Shown piece after piece: positions 12,810-25,000 of a stretch of DNA of 64,000 bases (the stretch's first letter is position 1; each line of letters begins with the position of its first letter). Where the stretch lies: the NCBI GenBank assembly GCA_028583605.1, contig CM053336.1, forward strand, positions 26,591,007 through 26,655,006, written 5' to 3'. This stretch comes from Dastarcus helophoroides (taxonomy: Eukaryota > Arthropoda > Insecta > Coleoptera > Bothrideridae). A model generated the notes under the pieces. That model was not told the DNA's origin. It made no database searches and saw nothing but the letters and a program-made list of their open reading frames with translations. A program made the translations under genes and the position numbers.

Positions 12810-12960
12810 CATCGAATGTCGATGTTTTGAAGTTTTGAAAACATCGATGTTATGTAAAAAAAACATCGATGTTTTGTTTCCGATGTTATTATGACATCGA
12901 TGTTGATTCAATCTATTAATATCGATGTTGATTTAATCGATTTTTTAGGTTGTCTCCATT
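12810..12960. repeat. Cluster of ATCGAT palindromes
   Basis: Five near-copies of (A/G)ACATCGATGTT occur within 150 bp (about 12821, 12840, 12863, 12894, 12922). Each is a self-complementary 10-12 mer. They lie immediately outside the 9032-12787 element and could be sub-terminal repeats of a further transposon. Confidence 0.6.
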
Positions 12961-13391
12961 TTTGAAAGCAATCTTTCGAAAATGAACTACTTGCACCTGA
13001 AAAATGATTTCTTTAATTTACTGCAATCTTTCGCTTCATTTACATATATGTTTCGTTTATACATTATTACCTAAACTGAAAGCCAATTGATTTGCTTGTT
13101 AATTTAATTTTTGAGCGCCATCTAATGTTAAGTAGCATTACCATTCGCGCCAAGAATTCGAGGAAATAGTTTTTTAATTCGTTAATATTATTAAATTAAT
13201 ACTTTACCTGCCTCCTAGTAAATAGCACAATGACCATAAGTAAAACAATAGTTTGTTAATTGCTATTTTCTATGAATTTTAAATTCATTACCCTTTCTAA
13301 TGCACATACCAATACGTTTGAACAGTTATTAGATTCAAAGTTTGGAAACCAAATAACGGTTTCGTTCTTGTTAGATCTCGTCAGTTTGGTA
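12961..13391. other. Gene-free AT-rich spacer
   Basis: No gene is recognised. It includes TAATGCACATACCA at about 13298, which recurs inverted near 13515. A short open frame at 13260 is not supported by any homology I recognise. Confidence 0.5.
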
Positions 13392-13806
13392 TATCCAACT
13401 CGAATGCTAACAAATGTTCCTACAAGTAAGTACCAAAGAATTTACGGACGTCAAGCGTGACTTCCTAGTACTACGGTCACCTATTGGTCCATAGAAATAC
13501 TATGGCCATGGTATGTGCATTAGAATCCTTGTCTTCTGGGAACTTTTTCCTAGAGAGCAACCGCTTCGCTAGGTGGCAGTGTTTCAACTGTTGGTAGTTC
13601 AGCTACCTATGCACTATACACACCTGGAGGGCTGCATGAATTTGTAGTCTAGGTTGCATTCTACTTGCATAAGACATTGTTGGCGATGACCATAGTTTCT
13701 CTATGGACCAATAGGTGGGGTAGTACTCAGAAGTCGCACGCTTGATGTCCGTGAATTCTTTAGTACTTAATTGCCGGAACATTTGTTAGCATTCGAGTTG
13801 GAAATA
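13392..13806. mobile_element. MITE-like element with ~105-bp inverted arms
   Basis: The left arm starts CCAACTCGAATGCTAACAAA and runs to about 13500. The right arm (about 13690-13806) is its imperfect reverse complement ending TTTGTTAGCATTCGAGTTGG. Total length is about 415 bp with no coding capacity. The centre contains GCTTCGCTAGGTGGCAG and other non-satellite sequence. A target duplication is not obvious. Confidence 0.75.
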
Positions 13807-16800
13807 GTAGAAATTTTAGGAAAGATCAAAATTTCCAATAACAATTTTCAAAGAGTGGACATTTTAAAAAAATGTCGAAATTTTTAAAAAAGTCGAGTTT
13901 TCCAAACATCTCTAAATTTTCGAAAAGAAAATCTAAACTTTGGAAAATTGAACCTTTCTATTAAATTAAACTTTCATGAATCTTATAAAAGCTCAACTTC
14001 CAAAAACTCGACTTTTTTTCGAAAGTTTAACTTTAATTTTGGATATTTCGACCTTTTGCCACTTCCTTCGAAATTTAAATTTTGCAGACTCCTTTTCAAA
14101 ATTTACGTTATTTTGTGAAAAACACGTTTTAAATTTTTTGAAAACTTTCGACCTACTTTCAAAGTCCTGATTTATATTTAAAAAAATCCCTTTCTTACTC
14201 AAAAATTTATACGTTATTTTAGTATTTTGGTTAAAAATTTTGACTTTTTGTGAATTTGTTTTAAAAATTTCAATTATTTATGGATAATTGAATTTTTTCA
14301 TATATCGAAATTTTGAATTTTTCTATAGATATTGACTCCGAAAATGACATTTTATTAAAATCTGACTTCTCGATTTTCATTAAAAATTTCGCCTTTTTTT
14401 GACTTCTTTCGAAAATTTCGAATTTTCCAATTGCTTTTCAAAATTTACACATTTTCGAAAAGTTCCATTCTTTTGTAATTTTGCTTTTTTCTGAAATTAT
14501 ATTTGAAAATTCCAATTTTTTGAAAAATGTTGACGCCAAATTTCGATTCTTTTTGTAAATTCGATTATTTTGAATTTTTTTTAACTAATTGCAACATTCC
14601 TACCTTATTTTTGAAAACTTCGACATTTATATAAAACGTTGTCTATTTCTCGAAGTTTTAGTTTTTTTGAAAAACCCTTACCTGTTTTTTCTAATTTTGA
14701 CCCTTTCAAAGTCTTGTCTTTTATGTAGATTTAATATTTTTTTCAAAAAATTCGACTTTCTTTTTAAAAATTTTGATTCTTTTTAAAAGTTGGATTTCTC
14801 CAAATTTCGACTATTTTATTAGAAATTTTCAATTTTTTTTCTCAGAATTTCCTCTCTTTCTAAAAATATCGATTTTTATTATAAAAATTTCGACTTTGCT
14901 TCGAAATTTTGATTTTGTTCAAAATGTTAACCTAGTTTTAAATAAAACTTTTTTTTTAATTTCGACCTCTTAGACATTTTTTATTTCTCACATCTTCGAA
15001 TTTTTGTAAAGTTGACTATTTGAAAAATTCGCCTTCTTCTAAAAATTTTGACTTCTGTTTTGAAGAATCTGACGTTTTAAATTACGAATTTGAAGCTGGC
15101 ATTTTAAAATGGAGATTTTTTCAAGTTTAAGCTGAAAAGTTTCAAAAAAAGTCGAAATTTAGAATAATTTTTGAGTTTAAAATCTAAACATGAAATTTTT
15201 ACAAAAAGAGTACAAATTTCATATAAGTTGGACAAAAAACCTGATTTTTGACATCAAATTTCGAAAGAAATATTTTCCAATCTTGGAATTTTTTTTGTAA
15301 GATCAACCTTTTGAAAAGTTTGGCTTCTGAAAATTTCGTATTTTTTTAAAAACTCTTCCGTTTTAAATTGCCAATTTAAACCTGCCATTTTAAAATTAAG
15401 AATTTTTCAAGCTTAAGATGAAAAGTTTTAAAAAAAGCCGAAATGTAGAATAGATTTCCAGTTTTCAATATAAACGTGGAATTTTCAGAAATATATTAAT
15501 TTAATTTAATTCTCAATATTTGACGTTTTGTTGTAAAAGTTTATTTTTGTTTGGAAAATTTCGAAATTTTTGTAGACATTTTTAACTTTTTATGGAAAAT
15601 TCTATTTTTTCTTGTTTTCAATTTTTTTGATTTTTTCATATATATTCTTTAGAATTGGTTCTCGAAATTCAACTTTCGCTTGAAAGTTTCATTTTCTTGT
15701 GAAAAATTAACATTTTTTTCTTAAAATATTTGGAATCTTGTAAATTTAGAAAATTTTCTGTTTCAATTTTTTTTTTGAAATTGAACAAATTTAACCAAAT
15801 TGGATTTTTTTTATATTTTAAGCTTTTCTTAACTGGTCTTGTTCTCGAAATATCAATTCATTCTTGAAATTCGATGGTTTCCTTATTAAAATTTAAATTT
15901 CTCTAAATTTAGAAGTTTATTTTAAAATTTCGACTTTTCTTCAAAGTTTTGACTTTTCTTTGCAAATTCGATTAACCTGAAACGTTTTTTTTTTAAACTT
16001 TGACATTGCTTGCACAATGATTATCTTTTTGTTAATAAAATTCGCCTCTTTTGAACACTTCTACCTTTTTTAATAATGTTTACTTCCAATTCCTGTAGAT
16101 TCGGCTTTTTAAAAATTCATTTTTTTCTGAAAGTTTCGATTATTTTGAAAAATCTGGGTGTTTTAAATTGAGAATTTTTTTTTAAATGTTGACTTTTTTG
16201 CAAATTCGATCATTCTGAGACACTTTTTTTTTGAAAACTTGTACATTGCCTGCACAACTTTTATCTTTTTTTAATTTCGACCTTTTTGAAAATGTTCAGT
16301 TTTTGCAAAAATCTTTACTTCGAATTTTTGTAGATTTTCCTTTTCCTGAAAATTCCGATTTTTGTAAAGAATCTGGGCCTTTTTAAATTGTGAATTTTAG
16401 AAATTTTGAAGGAATTGTATAAACCAAATCAGAGAAAATTTTCACTTCTTTTAAAAAATTCAAAAATTTTGACAAAATTACACCTTTTTGTTAAAATTTT
16501 GATTTTTCTTCAAAGTTTTGACTTTTCTTCGCAAATTCGATTAACTTGAAAAGCTTTTTTTGAAAACTTGACATTGGCTCCGCGACTTTTATCCTTTTAA
16601 AACATATAGCGAATTTTATAAAACGAATTGAGAAAATTTAGACTTTTTAAAAAATATCGAAAATTTTGAAAAAATTACAGCTTTTTCTTAGAATTTCGAC
16701 TTTTCTTTAAATCCTGACTTTTTTGCAAATTCGATCATTCTGAGATACTTTTTTTGAAAACTTGTACGTTGCCTGCACAGCTTTTATATTTTTTTTAATT

Positions 16801-17960
16801 TCGACTTCTTTGAAAATGCTCATCATCTGTAAAAATTTTTACTTCGAACTTTTGTAGATTTTCCTTCTGCCTAAAATTCCGATTTTTTTGAAAAATCTGT
16901 GTCCTTTTAAATTGCGAACTTTAAACATTTTGAAGGAATTATACAAACCAAATTAGAGAAAATATTGACTTCTTTTAAAAAATTCGAAAATTTTGACAAA
17001 ATTACACCTTTTTCTTAAACTTTCTACTTTTATCTTCAAAGTTTTTACTTTTCCTTGCAAATTCAATTAACCTGAAATGCCTTTTTCAAAAACTGACATT
17101 GCTTTCACAACCTGTATCTTTTTACTAAGAAAATGTGCCTTTTTTGAAAATTTCTACATTTTTAAAAAAATTTTACTTCCAATTTTTATGGATTCGATTT
17201 CTTTTAAAAAATTCAACTTTTGCTGAAAATGTTGAATTTTTAAAGAATCTGGTCTTTTTAAATTGCGAATTTTTAAAATTTTGAACAAATTATATAAAAC
17301 AAATTCGATAATATTGACTTTATCTTTAGAGTTCGACAAAATTGTTACCTTTTCTTAAAAATCGACTTTCCTTACAAACTTTGGCACGTTTTTACAAATA
17401 GGATCATTCTGAAATTATTATTTTTGAAAATTTTGAAATCGCCTGCACACCATTTTAGTTTTTTTTTTCTCGAAATCTTCAGTTTAAGGTTGAAATATAA
17501 AGTTTAAAAAGATTATTTTTATAAATCTGAATATTTCCCAATAGATTTTGATTTTAATTCCAATGTGTCGACTTTCTTTTTTTTTAAATCCGATTTTAAG
17601 GTGAAATAAAAAATTTAAAATGAAAACCAGGAATTTCAAGAAAGTTATAAATGTTGAATGTTATTTTTTGCAAGAATTTTCAGATTAAAATTATTGTTTT
17701 TCTATTCCTTTCTTAATAACATGTAATTAGTTGGAACATTCCAAACTTCTACACAATTGTTACTTTTGATAGTTTTACATATTTCTCAAATAAGTATTCG
17801 GTTTTAAACATGAAGTTTTCGCTTTTTCAAGAGTACTAGAATTTATTTCAAAATTTTGACCTTAACATTGACATTTTTGAGCTTTTTCCTTGAAATTTGA
17901 TTATTTAATAAATATCTGCTTTCAATTTTTTGCTTTTTTTATTTTCTAATATATTATGGT
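13807..17960. repeat. Degenerate AT-rich satellite block, T-rich polarity
   Basis: Decayed repeats of TTTTTGAAAATTTCGACTTT type. The segment near 15060-15500 is a reverse-complement relative of 3600-3860, so it is mainly the opposite orientation of the 771-8225 block. A diverged unit of about 350-440 bp repeats near 16150-17110, for example GACATTGC(T/C)TGCACAA at 16010, 16250 and similar later sites. No gene is seen. Confidence 0.7.
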
Positions 17961-18191
17961 GTTTTTCTTCAATTATAATTTTTTTCCAAACTTCAGTCTT
18001 TTTCAAAATTTAAAATTTCAACCTTGAGACAAAATTTTTGCTTATAAAAGACGAAGTTGGTTAGTAATTGAAATAAAAAAACAAATATGTCATATAAAAT
18101 TTTATTATTAATGTTGTTGCCTTGGAAGTATATTATTGTTGCATTAAAATGTTGATAAGTGAGATCATTTAAATAGATAATCGTGGAGCCC

Positions 18192-18959
18192 TTAAACTCG
18201 AATCCTAAATGCACTGTAAAAATAGATTTATAAATACAAATCGAAAGATGTATGCAATACATTGTTACCTCAAAAAATCAGATGACCTGTCAACGATATG
18301 CTCAAACTCTGCAAACGACAGCGCCCCATCATCATCTAAATCCGCCTCATCCAACACATTCTGTATTAAATGCTGAATATCAGTCTCGCTTAAACTATTT
18401 TTACCAACTAAACGTTCTATAACTTTACGAAGATCCGCCACACCAAGCATATCATCGCCATCGAAATCTTAAAACAAATAATCAAGTATACACAAAAAGA
18501 CCAAACCAAACTGCTACCAAATATCCTAAAAGCATGTTCCGCCTTCACAGATTTGGGCGTCGATTCGCTAAAAACCGACATCATGTCCAAGAAATCCTCA
18601 AATGTGCAATCCCCGTCTTCGCTCGAGCTAAACACTTTGCAGATCCGATCTCCGAAAGGATTGACGCTCAATTCTGGATACTGCAGGATTTTGGTCATGG
18701 GTAGTTTGGCGTTTTTGTTGTGGCCCACTTTCTCCGGGGCCAAGGCTTTGAATTTTTGATGGGCACTGAAATCATGTATCGTTTAATTTGGGGTTAAACA
18801 AACTTAAGGGTCGACTTACTGCAACACTTCCTTCTTTGTAAAGTAGGTGAGGTCCTTAAAACCAAATAAAATCACAGGTGAATGTGGAGTATTTAACCTA
18901 CCACTTACCTGATAATCTTGTAGTTCGTCATCGGTAAATTGGCTCTTCCCTTGTCCCAT
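18192..18959 (-). CDS. Calcium- and integrin-binding protein, CIB1-like
   Basis: CDS is complement(18192..18213, 18269..18467, 18518..18765, 18820..18854, 18909..18959), 184 aa. All four introns are 50-55 nt with GT/AG ends and consistent phases. The N-terminus MGQGKSQFT has a Gly2/Ser6 myristoylation context. Then come DLTYFTKKEVL, NPFGDRICKVF, FEDFLDMMSVFSE and two canonical EF-loops. EF3 is DFDGDDMLGVAD, with Asp at position 12 as in CIB1. EF4 is DLDDDGALSFAE. The protein ends AFRIRV, like the FxIxx tail of the family. CIB proteins are Ca2+/Mg2+ myristoyl switches that bind integrin tails and kinases. The FEDFLDMMSVFS and RICKVFS blocks look closer to CIB1 than CIB2, but paralogue assignment is an inference. 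AATAAA on this strand lies near 18103. Confidence 0.93.
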
Positions 18960-19620
18960 TAAAGATTCTCTTCCGAGTTTTAGGTGTTATGTCACAAATA
19001 ATGACTTTTCCGTTTTATTGTTTGCACATTATTTGTTATTGTTTTCTGTTATTGTATTTTTATTGACCTAGGACAAGATATTTACTGTCAGTTAGTCAAT
19101 AACTGATAGCTCCCTTCTGACGAAATCAGAATGATATGGCAACACCGTTAGTTGCTTGTCAAGTTAGTTCTCGCCAGCCCGCCAGAAGGTGCTGTAGCCT
19201 TGTTGCCAGCTCTACCGTTTTAACTGTAGATTTACAGTTTTCTAAAAGTCGCCATAGTTTTTAGTTTAAATCAGTGGCGGCTCGTGATTTCTTTGACCGA
19301 ATGGAATGTGCGGGCTTCTTACATCCTATGTATTGGACGTGCGGGACCCTGCTAGGCCTTTTTCAAGAAAAATGACATAAAATGGGAAAAGAAAAGTTTA
19401 TCTAATTCATAATTTTCGTTTTTGACGAATAAATGATTACTAAAATCTTTTTTTTTTTTTGGAATATCGACTTTTTCAAAAATTTTAGTTTCGTCCTTTT
19501 TAAAAACTCTGACTTTTTGAAAAGTCTGACTTCGAAATTTTGACACTTTTGGGAAATTTTACTATTTTTTAAAATAAAATTACCTTTTCTCAAAATTATT
19601 TGGAAAATTTTCACCCCGTT
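18960..19620. other. Region upstream of the CIB1-like gene, no other gene
   Basis: The unique-looking sequence at 18960-19260 is less AT-rich than the satellite and probably contains the promoter of the minus-strand gene. From about 19270 (GTGGCGGCTCGTGATTTC, then TGCGGGCTTCTTACATCC) there are remnants of an interspersed repeat, followed by T-rich satellite from 19440. No gene is seen. Confidence 0.5.
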
Positions 19621-19625
19621 TAATA

Positions 19626-19972
19626 ATTTTATTTAACATTTCCGCGACCCAGTTTGGAAATATTTAAATTTTTAATAATGAAAGTTGACAACAACCTGAA
19701 ATATTATTTGAAATATGACTACGTGATTACTAAATTTTTTAAAACGTCACCTCATGACAGTTGACAGAAAATAGGTTAGTTTATTTAACACAGAATACAT
19801 GAAATATGGAAGACCTATTTTATGTTAAAAAAACTAACCTATTTTCCGTCACGAGGTGACGTTATAAAAAATTTAGGCATTATGTATTAATATTTCAAAA
19901 AATGTTTCAGAATATAGCCAAATTTAAATATTTTCAAACAGGGTCGCAGAAATGTTAAATAAATTTAATAAA
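19626..19972. mobile_element. Fold-back (MITE-like) element
   Basis: The left arm begins near TTATTTAACATTTCCGCGAC and CCAGTTTGGAAATATTTAAA. The right arm is the imperfect inverse, ending GGGTCGCAGAAATGTTAAAT. The centre GGTTAGTTTATTTAACACAG pairs with its inverse near 19820. Arms are about 165 bp. Relatives of the same arm lie at 43419-43640, 44092-44207 and 46110-46335, so this is a dispersed family. Confidence 0.75.
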
Positions 19973-19989
19973 CAACATTTCGCAGAAAG

Positions 19990-21452
19990 TTAAAAACTTC
20001 CAAAAAAGTTCAGATTTTCAAAAAAGGCAAAAATGTCAACATTTTGACATTCTTCAAAAAATTCGAATTATTGCAAAAAATTTAAATATTTCCGAACTGT
20101 GTTCCGAAAATGTTAAACTTTAAAATAATCTTGTTATTTAGTTTTACAGCGTTTAAAATTTAAGATAGTTTACAATGTTTTTTAGCGTTGTCACAAACAG
20201 CCATTGACAAACAAAGATCTAACGCAATCGCTGTTTGCGGCAATCTATAAGAGATCATTAACAGAAAGTTACCCAAAATTTAGAATTGTAGGAGTAACTA
20301 GCGAAGAAGCCAATCAAATATGAATGAAAAAAAACACCATTTCGCAAAGAAGATACAGAGAATATTAAATATGTTAGCTCCAAATTTAAAAATTTAACTT
20401 CATTAATGCTGGATATTGAAATTTATTATTGAATATAATGAGCTTTCAACCTATTAGTTGCTTTTAAATAGCTAAAAAATAGGAACATTGCTCCAACTTC
20501 GCTATATTTACATATAAAATGCGGGAAACAAAGAGGACCCAAGATGGCGGGCGCTAATACAAAGTCATTCAAAGCTTCACTTACAGCGTACTTTCTGGAG
20601 TTTTATTCTATGATTTAATTAGCAATTGGCGAACCTGAATTTCCAAAAGGATTTAAAGTTGACAGTTGTTTGACAGTGGTGACTGGCGATTGGTGCTTAT
20701 GTTTTGCAAAGACAAGACTACGATAACTGGTCTTGTCTTCGCACGATGTTTTGTGGTGCGGCCATTGGCGTGGGGCAATGTGGGGTTGATTTGTTGCTCA
20801 TTTGCGTCTAAGGTCGATAATAAATAATATAAAATTAATTGAAGCTAATAGGGGAGAATTTCAAACTAAGCGTGAATATAACGTTTTCCATCTGAATAGA
20901 TTGATGTAAGTAATTTTGAAATCCACATGTGTTTTTATAGTTTTTTATTTAGTCATATTATTTGACGAATTTAAAGGTCTGCTAACTGCTCTTTTACTGT
21001 CATTAGGGTCAGTTAATATTACAAAAAAGTTAATTCAGTAGCTATATCGGATAAAAATAATATTTTCAAAGATATGTAACTTTCCTTATTCCTTTACCTA
21101 AATGTGTTTAATTTCTGATTTATATCTGACTTGTTTTTATTGTTTTTTTTTTAGGAACAATTGTTTGATACTTCTGAAAGTTTAATAAAAAGTGGGCTGG
21201 CTTAATGAAGAAAGGGCTGGAGCTATTCTACTGGGTTATTTCTATCAGCAAATGTTACAAATTCAGCTGATTAAAAAAATAAAAGTGGAGGATAACATGA
21301 ATATTTCGAAAGGTATATGTTTCTATATTTTTGTGTCTTTGGGTTTTTGTTTCCTTTTTATTTTCTTGCTTTCCTTGTCTTGTGTGCTGCTGTTGCCAGC
21401 ATCCTAAATTTCTTAGTTAGCTTACATTATTATTTGCTTTATAGTTTTAAAT
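19990..21452. other. Gene-free region with partial repeat ends
   Basis: AT-rich sequence with a further end of the fold-back family at about 20085-20115. A short hairpin (AAGACAAGAC / GTCTTGTCTT) lies at about 20708-20741 within a moderately GC-rich island (20530-20830) that contains AAGATGGCGGGCGC. The island could be a promoter or a repeat. I recognise no coding exon, and the open frames at 21192-21580 overlap the ribozyme element. Confidence 0.4.
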
Positions 21453-21504
21453 ATCAACATTGTACAGGATATACTTCTTCCAGGATTGGGCCGTGTCAAA
21501 GAAC

Positions 21505-21560
21505 TAATAAAAGTGTTCGACGTTTCACTCACCATCATAGGGGGCTTCTTCAGGAACAAA
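21505..21560 (-). ncRNA. Hammerhead-like motif (weak), left arm
   Basis: Minus strand: stem I TGTTC pairs with GAACA, core CTGAAGA, then a helix II region, then GAAAC-GTC with the cleavage triplet GTC at 21519-21521. There is an extra A before helix II, and helix II is imperfect (GCCC opposite GAGT). Helix III has no room for a loop, so activity, if any, would need a dimer. The conserved core letters are all present. Confidence 0.4.
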
Positions 21561-21717
21561 GAAAAATAAATGAAACATAAAATATGGGGAAATATAAAAA
21601 GAGAAGAGTTTCGCCTTTGGTATGGTGGACATACTCAGTTACTGTGCTCTGATGTTTTGAAATTGGCCTGTTTCATTTTTTTATATTTCCTTGTATTTTA
21701 TTTTTCATTTATTGTTT

Positions 21718-21775
21718 CTTTGTTCCTTAAGAAGCCCCCTATGATGGTGGGCGAAACGTCGAACACTTTTAGTAG
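21718..21775 (+). ncRNA. Hammerhead-like motif (core mutated), right arm
   Basis: Inverted partner of 21505-21560. Helix II is better (GCCC with GGGC), then GCGAAACGTC, and stem I TGTTC/GAACA. The core reads CTTAAGA instead of CTGANGA, losing the essential G5, so this copy is predicted to be inactive. Confidence 0.35.
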
Positions 21776-22071
21776 TTCTTTGGCACAGTCCAATCCTGCA
21801 CTGACTCTGGCCGTGGAAGCCTTCGTTATCATCAACATTGTATCATATTGAAAGGGAAATACGTTGTAAGGAAAGTGGGGTAAAAAAGAAAAAGTCAAAA
21901 AATCGGCAGACCTAAAAGTGAACTTTGGTTGAAGATAGTTTTACTAATTTTTTTGAGACTAAATATCAATTTATTTCAGAAATTTAGACTTCTCAGAAAT
22001 TCTTAGTTAAACATGTTAACTAGACGTTTACATTCGACACTTTATTTCGTATGAGATAAAATATATAGAAT

Positions 22072-25000
22072 ACTAGCTGTTTATACCCGCACTTTCGACC
22101 GCGCCAAAGAAGACCGAGAATTTTTGGGTCACCTTTTTGGAAATTCTGATTTTCTGTGAGGAATTCGACTTTTAATGGGAATGTAGAATTATGTATTTTG
22201 ACATTTTAAATTACCCACTTTTTTCAGAATGTTGACATTTTCTCATTCACTTTCAAAATTTCAAGTTTTTTTTTTCAAAATTTTGACCTAATTTGGAAAA
22301 TTTGGACTTTTTTTTACTATTTTTGAAAGTTCCAGTTTTAAAATAATGATTTTTGCGTATATTTTGATTTTATTTTTTGGAAACTATGATAATTTCTGTT
22401 TTTATTAAAAAATTTCTTTTTTGAAAATTTGCTTTTCAATAATTTAAATGTTTAATATTTTGACTTAATTACACTTTTTTGAAAAATTTCGAATTTTTAT
22501 CATATTGTTGATATATTTTTGGGAATTTTGACCTTTTCTCAAAATTCCCATCTTGTAATTGAAAATTTTTGCAACGTTTTTGAAAATTTCGACTCGAAAT
22601 TTCAACTTTTTTGCAAACCTGACTGTTTCGAATTCGATTTTTATGAAACATTTCCATTCTAAATTCGACTTTTTTTTCAAAGTTTCAGCTTTTCCTCGTT
22701 TCCACTTTCTGAAATCTGACTTCGATTTTTACTGAAAATCTCGACTTTATATTTTGAAAATTTTGAATTCCCAATTTTCAATTTTTTTAAATTTCCACTT
22801 TTTCCAAATTTAACCTAATTTGTGTCAACTCTTTGACAGTTTTGACTGTCTTTCTGGTTTATTTTCCAATTTTTTGATTCTGTTAAAATATTGCTTTACT
22901 AAAAACCGCTGTTTTTGGTTTCCACTTTTGTTTCACGTTTTTTATTATTTCTAAAAATTTTTTACTTTTTTTCAAAATATCCTTTTATGTAGCAAATGGG
23001 GTTTTTATTTAAGAATTTAAAAATTCGACTTTCTTTGAAAATGTTTACCTTTTGAAAAATTGGATTTTTCTCACAATTTAGATTTTCGAAATTTTCGAAC
23101 TTTTATTTAGAATGTCCACCTTCTCAAAAATTGGATTTTACTCAAAATTTCGATTTTTTTCGAACTTTTTTCAGAATTTTCACTTTTCTGGAAATATTAA
23201 CCTTTTGTTATCAAATTCAAGCCTTTTTTTTAAGATATTATGACTTCAGAATTTAATTTTTTTTTAAATTTCAATTTGTGTTAAAATTTTCACTCCTTTT
23301 CAAATATTTCAATTTTTTCTCGAAGTTTGCACTTCTACGTAGCAAATTGGTGTTCCATTTAAATATTTAAAAAAATTCGAGTGTTTTTTGAAAATTTTTA
23401 CTTTTTTGAAAAATTGGATTTTTCTCACAATTTCGATTTTTTAAATTTTCAAAGTTTTTTAGAATGTCAACCTTTTGTCATCAAATTTCGGTTTTTTTAA
23501 AATATGATTTTTTCCAGAATTTAAACTTTTTTCAAAATTTTGTTTCTGAAAATGTCGACTATTTTTCAAGAATTTTTATTTTTTTTTCGAAATTTCGAAC
23601 TTCGATTTTTATTTGAAAAGTAAAAAATGGAATTTTTCAAAAATTCGATTTTTCTCAAAATTTCGAATTTTAGAACTTTTTCAGAATTTTCACTTTTTTG
23701 AAAATGTTAACCTTTTGTCATCAAATTTCAGCTTTTTTCTGAAGATATTATGACTCCTTTCAGAATTTAGATTGTTTCAAAATTTCAATTTTCTGTAAAA
23801 ATTTAACTTTTTTTCAAAAGTTTCGACTTTCTCGAAGTTTCAACTTTTACGTAGCAAATTGGTTTTTTATTTAAAAATTTAAAAAATTCGACTTTTTTTC
23901 GAAAAGTTGGAATTTTTCTCACAATTTTGATTTTTAAAATTTTCAAAGTTTTTTAGAATGTTTACTTATTTTGAAAATGTCAAGCTTTTGTCATCAAATT
24001 TCGAATTTTTTTTAAATATGATTTTTTCCAAAATTTAAACTTTTTTCAAAACTTTAATTTTTTCTCAAAATTTCGACTACTTTTCAAGAATTTTTAAATT
24101 TTTTTCGAAATTTCGACTAATTTTCAAGAATTTTTACATTTTTTTCGAAATTTCGACATTTCTGTAGTAAATGGTATTTTTATTTGAAAAATTAGACTTT
24201 TTTTGAAAATTCTGTTTTACTAAATTTGGATTTTTCTGACTTTCGATTTTTTCGAACTTTTTCAGACTTTTCATTTTTCTAAAAATGTTAATCTTTTGTC
24301 ATCAAATTTCAGCTTCTTTCTTAAGATATTGTGACGTTTTGCAAAATTTAATTTTTTTGTAAAATTTCAATTTTGTGTGAATATTTTCACCTTTTTTCAA
24401 AAATGTCGACTTTTTCTGGAAGTTTCGACTTTTACGTAGCAAATTGGTTTTTCATTTAAAAATTTAAACAATTCGAGTTTTTTCTGAAAATTTTCACTTT
24501 CTTGAAAACTTGAATTTTTCTCACAATTTCGATCTTTAAAATTTTCGAACTTTTTTTTGCATGTTTACTTATTTTGAAAATGTCAATCTTTTGTCATCAA
24601 ATTTCGGCTTTTTTTTAAGATATGATTTTTTCCAGAATTTAAACTTTTCAATTTCTTCTGCAAATTTCGACTTTTTTAAGGATTTTTACTTTTTTTTTTT
24701 TGAAGTTTCGACTTTTATGTAGTAAATGGTATTTTTATTTGAAAAATTGGAAAATTCGAGTTTTTTGGAAAATTTTCACTTTTTTGAAAAATTGGACTTT
24801 TTCACAATTTAGATTTTCAAAATTTTCGAACTTTTATTTAGAATGTTCACCTTCTCAAAAATTGGATTTTACTCAAAATTTCGATTTTTTCGAACTTTTT
24901 TCAGTTTTCACTTTTCTGGAAATGTTATCCTTTTGTGACCCAATTTAAGCTTTTTTTAAGATATTATGACTTCAGAATTTAATTATTTTTCAAAAATTCA

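Larger units (their letters stand above)
21465..21830. mobile_element. Small Penelope-like (retrozyme-like) element with inverted hammerhead arms
   Basis: Inverted arms of about 100 bp (21481-21580 and 21698-21798) each carry a hammerhead-shaped sequence. The unit is flanked by a perfect 12-bp direct repeat, ATCAACATTGTA, at 21453-21464 and 21831-21842, read as a target duplication. Tails outside the arms are unequal (16 and 32 nt). There is no coding capacity. Inverted long repeats with an asymmetric tail and variable-length target duplications are typical of Penelope-like elements, some of which carry hammerheads. The assignment is inferred. Confidence 0.6.
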
